Part shown: positions 57,401-64,000 of the stretch, in pieces
Numbering within the stretch: position 1 is the stretch's first letter
How the letters are laid out: each line of letters begins with the position of its first letter
Source: an uncultured Prevotella sp.
Lineage (GTDB): Bacteria > Bacteroidota > Bacteroidia > Bacteroidales > Bacteroidaceae
Assembly (NCBI GenBank): GCA_946188165.1
Contig: CAMHTW010000010.1
Span: forward strand, 1-64,000
Direction: 5' to 3'
Length of the DNA: 64,000 bases
Translations under genes and position numbers: made by a program
The notes under the pieces: model-generated
The model's database searches: none
What the model was told of the DNA's origin: nothing
The model's input: the letters and a program-made list of their open reading frames with translations, nothing else

Positions 57401-60400
57401 TATCCAGACAGATATCTTCAACAGTTACGTTGATAAGTTCTGCGGTGGACCGAAGTTCGGTAACATGGCTACCGGTAAGACCGTTGTTACCAACGCTACT
57501 GGATGTACATTCGGCAAGTACTTCGGTGCAGGCAATGGTGGTAATTCATATAGCCGCAAGAAGTATTACGACAAAGAAGGCGTCCCTAATGAGAGCACTT
57601 GGAGTACTCTTAATGGCTATTACACGACTGATAGGGGCAAGTTTTTTAATGGAACAACCACTGGCTCGTCCCAGGTTTCTGGAAAAGACTATGGTAAAAA
57701 AGGTTATGGTGTTGCCACAGACTTCGATTATGAGTTCTTTGTATGGACATCTGGTACTGCCGGCGTGCGTATATATTTGAACTTCGCCTCGTTCTCATTG
57801 GCGCAATGTAATGACGTGACTTCCACACTGACAAACTGTACCATCAATCAGGACTTCTACGGTGGTGGTAACTTAGGTAGTGTTATAGGTACAGCAACAT
57901 CTACTCTTAATGGATGTACGGTTCATGGTAATGTGTTCGGTGGTGGTTATTCTGCGGAATTGCCTAAGATACCTGTTAGAGATGCCGGCTTTACAAAATA
58001 TCCTAATTTTAACACCAATTCGGGTATGTTTGAGCCCGGTACTTTCTCTAACACGACTAACTATGATTGGAAACAAGTCGATAACGATCCTGCCAATGGA
58101 GGAGAAGGTACTGAAGAAAGTAAATATGTTAAAACCAAAGCCAACTTGAATGGACTCGGTCAAGTAGCAAATACCGACCTAACTATCGCCAGAAACTGTC
58201 AGATTGACGGCAGCGTCTTCGGTGGCGGTGATATGTCTGCTGTGAATGAAAACACACTGGTAAAGATTGATAATGTAAAAGCTCCAGAAACAGAAGTTGC
58301 TCAAAAAACTATCCTTAATGTCTACGGCGGCGGTAATACGGCAGACGTATTGGGTAATACAGAGGTTGAGATGACCAGCGGTACCGTCAGTCAGGATGTC
58401 TTTGGCGGCGGTAAGGGTCAGAATACTGTTGTTGCCGGTGATGTGACAGTAAATATCGGCACGAAAACCGGAGAAATACCCAGTGCCACATATACTGGCA
58501 ATGGAACCGTTACTCGCAATGTCTATGGCGGTAGTGCTTTCGGTGCTGTGAATGCCTCTGCAACAAAAGATGAAAATGGCGATGTAACAGCATATACACC
58601 AAGCGAGAATAAGACCACCAAAGTTAATATCTACGCTGGTACTGTAAAAGGTAGCGTCTTTGGCGGTGGCTTAGGTCTTGATGATACTGAAGATGACACT
58701 AACGATATTGTGGCACGGAACTTTGGTCATACAACGGTGCTTGTTGAGAACAGCGAAAACTCGAGCGCAAAGGTGGAGACAGCTGTCTTTGGCGGTAGTA
58801 ACGAGAACGGTGTTCTGAAAGGCGATGCGACAGTAATTATTACTGGAGGTACGATAGGTACTTCAGGTGGTGATATTAAGAATGTTGTCTTCGGTGGTGG
58901 TAAGGGTGCTCCTACACTGGTGAATGGAAATGTGACGGTGAATGTGGGAACGAAATCAGATGCAAAACCCCCAGTCTATGCAGGTGCTGCGACTATCCAT
59001 GGTCATGTCTATGGCGGTGGTGAATTGGGTAATACGAATGAAGCATGGGTAACGGATACTTCGACGGAACCCGCTACTACCACACTGCAACCTGTTGCGA
59101 ACACACAAACGCTTGTCAACCTCTATGGCGGTACGATCAACGGCTATGCTTACGGTGGTGCCTTGGGTGATGCTGGGACACCAGCCATTGTTGGTGGTGA
59201 CGTAACGGTCACCCTTGACGGTGCGAAAGTACATCAAGTCTTTGGTGCTAACAATATCAATGGTACGCCAAAGGGACATGTCTTGGTACATGTGAAGCGG
59301 ACAGTGAATAGCGAGAAAGATGATTCCAAGACGCGTGAGCAAAGAAACACCTACGATGTAGAAGCCGTCTATGGTGGTGGTAACATGGCTGACTATGTTC
59401 CAACTAAGGCTACTGGTACTGATGCTGAGAAGGAAGAGGCCTTTACCGAAGTGATTATTGAAGGTTGTGAACTGACGAGTATTGATAAAGTCTATGGCGG
59501 TGGTAATGCAGCTGCCGTTCCTGCAACACAAGTCACTGTAAAGGGTTCATATATCATCAACACTTTGTATGGCGGTGGTAATGGTGCCGGTAATGGTAAT
59601 CTTGGCGCTAATGTCGGTTACAGGTCATACTCAAGTTTAACTCCCACTGAAGAAGAGAAAACCTCAAAGCAGTATGGTACAGGTAAGGCTGAGACCAAAC
59701 TTCTTGGTGGTTACATCAATGAGGTCTATGGTGGTAGTAATACCAGAGGTGATGTTCGTGGCGGAACGGATGTCCGTACAAAGGGAAAGAAAGAAGTCGT
59801 GGCAGACTGCTGCGAGACTTTGAATGTCGGCAATATTTACGGTGCCGGTAGTCATGCTGATGTTGAGGGCGATGCAAATATCATTCTGGAGTGTATGCCA
59901 GAAGATTATGTGGCTGCTGTTTATGGCGGTGCTGAGGAAGCTATCGTTGAAGGTAATGTCACGCTGACCGTGACCAGTGGTAAGTTCGGTCGCGTCTTTG
60001 GTGGTAACAACAAGGGCGGTAGTATTCAAGGTTCTATTACGGTAATTGCCAAAGAAGAAGGATGTAAGCCTTTGGAAATAGGTGAACTCTATGGTGGTGG
60101 TAATGAAGCCCCTTACTCTCACTTCGGATGTACAAAAGTTGGTGAAACTTGGACTCCCAATACTACGGGCACAGACTATACCGCAGGAAAAGATCATGCC
60201 ATTGAGGTGATAGTTGAATCATGTACTTCTATCGGTAAGGTTTTCGGTGGAGGTAATAAGGCTACAGTTATTGGTAATACACATGTAGATATTAATTTGT
60301 TCCGAGGCTTGGTCGATGGTGATACTGATTTCCGTTCTCTTGGAAAAATTGGACAGGTTTTCGGTGGTGGTAATTTGGCCAAAGTAACAGGTAACACGAC

Positions 60401-63400
60401 AGTAGATATTGGTACAGACGGGGAATATGTAAATCCTGAAACAGGTACCGTAGATGAAGGACAGAAGAAAGGTGTCAAAATTGAAAGTGGTGATAACTAT
60501 CTCAAGCCTTTAGTTGATGAAAGACAATCAATCACGGCAGGCATCTATGGCGGTGGTAATGATGCTGACGTAGAAGGCAATACAACTGTAAATATAGGTA
60601 CAGCTCAACAAACGTTGGGTATCAATATCGCCGGTGACATCTTTGGCGGCGGCTTGGGTAAGGACACTCATGTTACTGGTAATGTAACCGTCAATATCGG
60701 TGCTGACATCGGAACATCAACGGCTCACAATTACGTTGGTTATGCCCAAATCACGGGTGATGTCTATGGCGGTAGTGCCAAGGGTAAGGTAAATGCTACA
60801 AAGGGTGGTACAAATGAAAACCCGACATATTCAGCAACAACAGGCAAGACAACTCATGTGAATTTCTATGGAGGTACCATCAAGGGTAACCTCTATGGTG
60901 GTGGTGAAGGACAAATTGCAGCAGCTGGTACTCCAGCAGTGGAAGCAATCGCTGCTGACGTCTATGGTCCTGTTACCGTGACGATGGAAGGTGGTAGCGT
61001 TTATAACGTCTTTGGTTGTAACAACTACAACGGTGCTCCGAAGAATACAGTTACCGTGAATATCAATGGCGGTACTGTGAACTTCAGCGAAGGAGAGGTC
61101 GATGGTAAAGAGGGTAATGTCTATGGCGGTGGTAACCAGGCTGCCTATACAGCCCCCGATGGTAATAAAGACAATCCTGCGGTAAATATCAATAACGGTA
61201 CTGTCACCAGAAATGTCTTTGGTGGTGGTCTCGGTACGACGGCAACGGTTACAGGTAATCCGCACGTCACGATTGGTGACAATGTCGAAGGTCATACAGC
61301 CGCTATTAAGTGGTCTGTTTATGGAGGTGGCTCATTGGCAACTGTAGATGGTAGTACGGATATTGTTGTTAACAAAGGTACTATCGGAACGCCAAAGGAC
61401 GGTGAGACTGTCTATGGCGGTGCTAAGTACGGCAACATCTATGGCGGTGGATTTGGTAGCAGTGATAATGTCAGAATCGGTCTCGTCAAGGGTAACACTA
61501 ATGTCACCGTCAAGGGTGGTAACGTCCTCCATAACATCTATGGTGGCGGTGCATACGGCTCTGTAGGTACTTATAATTACGCCAGCGAATATGCCAATGC
61601 AGCTATCACTGGTCGTCCTGAAGGTGCTGAGAACACCGGTAAGGCAACCATCCATATCGTTGGTGGTACAATTGGTACTGACGGACATGAGAATGGTATG
61701 ATATTCGGAGCCTCACGAGGTGATATCGCAGCACCAGGTGCTATCCAGGACAACATGGCATGGGTCTATGATACGGATGTCATTATTGGAACTGAAGGTC
61801 AGGGAGGAGTTGTCTCTACTCCTTCGATTAGAGGTTCTGTCTATGGAAGTGGTGAGAATGGACATACCTATCACGATGCTTCTGTAACCATCCATAGTGG
61901 TATGGTGGGTATAGCAGAGGGTTCTGCTATTACCGATGATAATGGTACTGAGGATACCTCGGATGATATTACATATTCAGGTGCAGCTTATCCTTATCGT
62001 GGTAACGTCTATGGAGGTGGCTGCGGTACAGATAAATACTATTCTACGGGTACGGAGACTCATGATGGCAATGGTGACAAATATAATAAAACAGCAGGTA
62101 TTGTTGGCGGCGATGCTATGGTAACTATCAGTGGTGGTCACGTAGTCCGCAACGTCTATGGTGCCGGTGCTATGGGTTCCGTAACAGGTAAGGCTACTGT
62201 TAACATCAGTGGAAAGTCTATTATCGGTGCAGACGGCAGCGGTGGCGGTTATATCTATACTGCTGCCCGAGGCAATGAAGGCATGGAAGATGACTGTGCC
62301 ACAGTAGGTAGTACTGAACTGAACATCAGTGGTGGTACTATCTGGGGTAGTGCCTTCGGTGGCGGACAGTTAGGTACCGTTAAGGGTAGCGTTGCTGTCA
62401 ACGTCAGCGGTGGCGTCGTCAAGAACGACGTCTATGGCGGCGGTGCTTTGGCCAATACCAATACGGATAACTGGGATACAACCAACAACACATGGAAAGC
62501 AGAGAGCAGTGAGTCAACGGATTACTATGTCCCTGTTCAGCACCTTACAGCAGGTACCTCAGTAGTAACAGGCTATTATACTGAGTCGGGTGGTAACTAT
62601 ACTGAAATAACAACCGCTGATATTAAGGCAGATGCGAATACCGTTTATTATAAGAAACTGACATATCCAGCAAATATTCATAACATTGCCGCCAACGGCA
62701 CAACCTACAAGACTACCGTCAATTTGACTGGTGGTGTAATCGGTAATGCATACGGCGGTGGTCTGGGACAACTGACGGCAGGAGGCGAAACGACTGGTGA
62801 TGGTGCTGTTCAGGCAATGGTTTATGGTGATGTCAATGTTACCGTCGATGGTGCGGCATTCACTGCCCTCGTGGAGGCATCTGCAAAGAATGCACCTGTT
62901 ACTGGTCGAGTATTTGGCTGTAACAATATCAACGGAACTCCTAAGGGCAAGGTAACGGTAGTCATTAATAAGACCAAGCGAATTGATGGCGGTAACCACA
63001 CCTTAGGTGAATTCGAAATCCAAGGTGTCTATGGCGGTGGCAACCTCGCAGCATACGTTCCTCAAACGTATGATTCTGATACAGAATTCGGCCAAGGAAC
63101 GAAGGTGATTATTAACGACTGTGAAGCCAGTATATCAAAGGTATATGGCGGAGGTAATGCTGCTGTTGTTCCATATACCGACGTTACTATCAATGGTGCT
63201 TTTGAAATCGGTTATGTCTTCGGTGGTGGTAACGGTGGTGATATGATTAACAAAAACGGCAACTGGATTGATAATACTGGTGCTGACGTAACCCATTACA
63301 CCAACGTCTTACTGAAGGGTGGTACCATTGGTCAGGCCTTTGGCGGCAGTGACTCTCGAGGTACTGTTGGTGGTTCAAATATTAGACAGGCAACAGGAGG

Positions 63401-64000
63401 CCTTTGTCCCTTACGCCTTGTAAACCTCTATGGTGCAGGTAATGGTGAAGAGGCATCTTCTGCAGGAGATATCAATATAGAAGTTTCTGGCTGCGGTGAA
63501 AATAATGAAATTCAGAACGTCTTTGGTGGTTCTTATAAGGCAAACATCACGGGAAGCGTAACGCTCACCATCAAGAGTGGTATCTTCACGTCCGTTTATG
63601 GTGGGAATGACCGTATGGGAAGCATCGGTGGTAATATCACCGTTAATATTGAAGAAACAGATAATTGTGATAAACCTATTATTATCCAGAACCTCTATGG
63701 CGGTTGCTATCAAACAGCTTATCCGGGTGCTAATGCGAGAAAATATAGAGGATCCGGTGATGTAAAGGATGACAATAATTACGATCCGTTCACAAGCGGT
63801 AAAATTACTGTCAATGTGAAGTCGGCCACTCGAATAGACAGGATTTTCGGTGGTAGTGAAAGAGGAGATGTGACTGGTGATACGGAAGTCAACATCAATA
63901 TGATCAGAGGATCCATGAGTGGTCATGATCATGTTACGCTTCCGAATTATTATGCAGAGACAGGGGCTTTTGTTCCGAGCAACATCCATATCACTAATAC
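51432..64000 (+). CDS. Second giant secreted repeat protein (at least 4,189 codons, 3' end outside window)
   Basis: Continuous open frame to the window edge (spot-checked near 53.3, 57.3, 57.9, 61.3 and 64.0 kb; absent from ORF track because unterminated). MTLLLLMTVGVTGVLAQ signal peptide at 51432; in-frame upstream ATGs exist at 51153 and 51165. Confidence 0.87.
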   Translation, partial: MTLLLLMTVGVTGVLAQIDFSGTYYIANETNHANGNYGTHWYLVPGADPHQPHYADAYFHNQYCNTGGKGDYTGTNYGDPEKPFLTTYQTNQDLNSIWIISSTGDGYYNIKHAKTGYYVVYEPPYKDAIHRKSMHLESTDSPGENAKFTITGSSLTGPININPMSVTSGNMYFNPAVGVGNRAQYYGTGDYYHEGMIGLYSGSGDKSQWYLEKTAIPPTITYDEETGKATITSVTGTTIRYAFDGTTPTGSSATYSAPVSMAGHTIIKAIAVDAQGITSNVVTLTLKEYTYHILNKAGTIAIEHTLKQPVGKTITDTYTSIPAAIRSPYLEDEEVKFFNNSDHTDEHKISETPSATTDIYVTYTTVHLDDKYLHLRGVRALNITINGDYIYDSGTADAGTFAQKTTPNEEEIATNPYFWFFEGEDPYAIDIRNAATNNIIGYATPSSSPTSLTLNTSPANSKFIIMATSGGGEYQQMELMAATGDGNYYRVGYTDDAYNISTTATGDASLQIQAYPNSATITYKLIDQAGKIIMEISSKSESAELPSEWQSPLVGKYNYWKVGAFDIYGTGDNTVYKLKADPELYRITTLTGLESDQIYVTYEVNDRVVFDISDDDKTHNALYPTYMLKFYQGESFNQENGKDGIEGSEQQAEYPYSNGDAMLYVYSDTKRETQFASGASTRPRWLWYAVSPKAAKVNDTEITPGYKGDPYHVKIMSHSADVKSKSNSDVKHQNFFRTYVVNYGGSNHVVTGLTTKHTDVVDAAPTEYMVLSAPNDRYKLVTLNEIEGAPENGSYGKRQTVNTFEQYWKNNPTVQNKLTNKVESSESATDDIELTSDQVSQLPSNWHTYQKWAQAAPWVKWTEDGKTGKKYQNKHHWFQTIDMGSTGEFTFEAQSIDPEVILLDQHGWEIMRAPLSEAATLRKYDSPMVEEYQWYPTAAKVTGYHKYKVNDPNIPVYYSYTDANGKTKWASSGESVTFTSTTLGADPYAYMVEKGYEAQDKSVKTDFYVTYTVKPEYAGLYSGAATESGVTPSAFMVKQGNEYAKINDNNQLDPTTDNPYNLESIGDEWHWYVKPNFNIDEEMGYEYDVEEDDGAGGTFTPNKNQKEALNYEEGRNGFDPYNVQIQSVKSPTYYFKTTTTANSQLKNGAWEGSSTDLSLKNMSVDGQTNVEGNDQTTLAVTNATFMVVKDASGRMLLMPRFDHTKVVNSFTAPRLSAANAASQSLELLMAPKIIHSSDEFLSMNGQYTLADDFTFESGFESLGSETNPFTGSIDGALHTLAGLSKPLIAYADGAIIKNVIFNNVTIGNAEDVPNVGAVVANATGETRIYNCGILSGSVSGTGNAGSIVGNLDGTSRVINCYSYANVSGSTNSGGIVGYNAYQSTSTDIKTMVMNCMFYGDVTGGKVSPIYGGEIINNLGIKNSIKQGLSNFNYYAYEKATNFNSLKDNNSNKVYNNALAIEERFLTRFEIYRQLLNSNRRLAAYYATSSEATVKASDMMKWVLETADRSIENPKEYPILKAQAKYPSIINYDIDHAPDSAAVGRNHGGKLGKTLTVNLSGTGITTSKLYLERTDKDFDHFNYNYDKVQLPYFNDVGTGNYTNNQVVTGWKITAITAIDGDPYTSDNYPTTGITDYPNHNYADRKSSNKDLYSVSGRVFSQGAYFDVPYGVSEITIEPYWATAAYVADDYMDVAYETGWAGHDVTQLGKQFPTSKITINGSEQTVYKSISAALNGKSSSSVYDLAIVLVGNLHTNDVPSNGNVPFTIMSVDLDKDNEPDYSYIYSHGKRAKVSPIRFDFINVPGTAQAQKPKGATQLRNAAIFNTIGWFELTNTALMYFSQIEYENSDQSQKAPMILQGGVVDQFVSTVSHRVDGDNIYIHVGGNVWFKSFTMGTHGDGSESTPHVPVSVTGGDYESFYLTGMYNSNATVRDDNAECYISGGRFGEVAGAGQEQIGIKDGGKGNIHWQIYNADISEFYGGGINEAKPAQGNIQTDIFNSYVDKFCGGPKFGNMATGKTVVTNATGCTFGKYFGAGNGGNSYSRKKYYDKEGVPNESTWSTLNGYYTTDRGKFFNGTTTGSSQVSGKDYGKKGYGVATDFDYEFFVWTSGTAGVRIYLNFASFSLAQCNDVTSTLTNCTINQDFYGGGNLGSVIGTATSTLNGCTVHGNVFGGGYSAELPKIPVRDAGFTKYPNFNTNSGMFEPGTFSNTTNYDWKQVDNDPANGGEGTEESKYVKTKANLNGLGQVANTDLTIARNCQIDGSVFGGGDMSAVNENTLVKIDNVKAPETEVAQKTILNVYGGGNTADVLGNTEVEMTSGTVSQDVFGGGKGQNTVVAGDVTVNIGTKTGEIPSATYTGNGTVTRNVYGGSAFGAVNASATKDENGDVTAYTPSENKTTKVNIYAGTVKGSVFGGGLGLDDTEDDTNDIVARNFGHTTVLVENSENSSAKVETAVFGGSNENGVLKGDATVIITGGTIGTSGGDIKNVVFGGGKGAPTLVNGNVTVNVGTKSDAKPPVYAGAATIHGHVYGGGELGNTNEAWVTDTSTEPATTTLQPVANTQTLVNLYGGTINGYAYGGALGDAGTPAIVGGDVTVTLDGAKVHQVFGANNINGTPKGHVLVHVKRTVNSEKDDSKTREQRNTYDVEAVYGGGNMADYVPTKATGTDAEKEEAFTEVIIEGCELTSIDKVYGGGNAAAVPATQVTVKGSYIINTLYGGGNGAGNGNLGANVGYRSYSSLTPTEEEKTSKQYGTGKAETKLLGGYINEVYGGSNTRGDVRGGTDVRTKGKKEVVADCCETLNVGNIYGAGSHADVEGDANIILECMPEDYVAAVYGGAEEAIVEGNVTLTVTSGKFGRVFGGNNKGGSIQGSITVIAKEEGCKPLEIGELYGGGNEAPYSHFGCTKVGETWTPNTTGTDYTAGKDHAIEVIVESCTSIGKVFGGGNKATVIGNTHVDINLFRGLVDGDTDFRSLGKIGQVFGGGNLAKVTGNTTVDIGTDGEYVNPETGTVDEGQKKGVKIESGDNYLKPLVDERQSITAGIYGGGNDADVEGNTTVNIGTAQQTLGINIAGDIFGGGLGKDTHVTGNVTVNIGADIGTSTAHNYVGYAQITGDVYGGSAKGKVNATKGGTNENPTYSATTGKTTHVNFYGGTIKGNLYGGGEGQIAAAGTPAVEAIAADVYGPVTVTMEGGSVYNVFGCNNYNGAPKNTVTVNINGGTVNFSEGEVDGKEGNVYGGGNQAAYTAPDGNKDNPAVNINNGTVTRNVFGGGLGTTATVTGNPHVTIGDNVEGHTAAIKWSVYGGGSLATVDGSTDIVVNKGTIGTPKDGETVYGGAKYGNIYGGGFGSSDNVRIGLVKGNTNVTVKGGNVLHNIYGGGAYGSVGTYNYASEYANAAITGRPEGAENTGKATIHIVGGTIGTDGHENGMIFGASRGDIAAPGAIQDNMAWVYDTDVIIGTEGQGGVVSTPSIRGSVYGSGENGHTYHDASVTIHSGMVGIAEGSAITDDNGTEDTSDDITYSGAAYPYRGNVYGGGCGTDKYYSTGTETHDGNGDKYNKTAGIVGGDAMVTISGGHVVRNVYGAGAMGSVTGKATVNISGKSIIGADGSGGGYIYTAARGNEGMEDDCATVGSTELNISGGTIWGSAFGGGQLGTVKGSVAVNVSGGVVKNDVYGGGALANTNTDNWDTTNNTWKAESSESTDYYVPVQHLTAGTSVVTGYYTESGGNYTEITTADIKADANTVYYKKLTYPANIHNIAANGTTYKTTVNLTGGVIGNAYGGGLGQLTAGGETTGDGAVQAMVYGDVNVTVDGAAFTALVEASAKNAPVTGRVFGCNNINGTPKGKVTVVINKTKRIDGGNHTLGEFEIQGVYGGGNLAAYVPQTYDSDTEFGQGTKVIINDCEASISKVYGGGNAAVVPYTDVTINGAFEIGYVFGGGNGGDMINKNGNWIDNTGADVTHYTNVLLKGGTIGQAFGGSDSRGTVGGSNIRQATGGLCPLRLVNLYGAGNGEEASSAGDINIEVSGCGENNEIQNVFGGSYKANITGSVTLTIKSGIFTSVYGGNDRMGSIGGNITVNIEETDNCDKPIIIQNLYGGCYQTAYPGANARKYRGSGDVKDDNNYDPFTSGKITVNVKSATRIDRIFGGSERGDVTGDTEVNINMIRGSMSGHDHVTLPNYYAETGAFVPSNIHITN

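Noticed and set aside
39172-64000. CRISPR or satellite array due to recurrent CTATGGCGGTGGTAA blocks
   Set aside because: Blocks are codons of the YGGG protein repeat in long open frames, with irregular spacing.

Overview
The window looks like a Bacteroidales chromosome (Prevotella/Xylanibacter-like; inferred from gene content and TTTG-N20-TAnnTTTG promoters). About 1-27 kb is metabolic: partial anaerobic ribonucleotide reductase; a DapA-family / SSS symporter / Fe-ADH / PdxA / DUF1537-kinase cluster; PfkB kinase; MaoC protein; outer-membrane barrel; Gfo/Idh oxidoreductase; epimerase; two overlapping sensor proteins lacking an ATPase domain; GH9; ECF and TonB transport; LacI regulator; RluA-type synthase. 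About 27-64 kb is one co-directional surface locus: a DUF3575 protein, a DUF5119 protein, five fimbrillin-like lipoproteins, a four-helix-bundle protein, and two giant secreted proteins (about 3,990 aa, and at least 4,189 aa running off the window) built from [YF]GGG-type repeats. The most unusual signals are repeats outside normal annotation: (1) a 9-bp-period repeat (GGGGCTAATGGGGCT...) found in signal peptides, pilin interiors, a four-helix protein, a giant protein and intergenic DNA, read in different frames as LMGLMG or ANGAYG; (2) GC-rich palindromic elements (CCCCTCCC...GGGAGGGG-CTGGGGGTGGGT) sitting in frame inside conserved enzyme genes; (3) 11-bp and 22-bp tandem arrays with hairpins before surface genes; (4) short intergenic repeats that follow transcription direction and carry stop codons. 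No tRNA, rRNA, CRISPR or transposase was recognised. All family assignments come from reading translations, not from searches.
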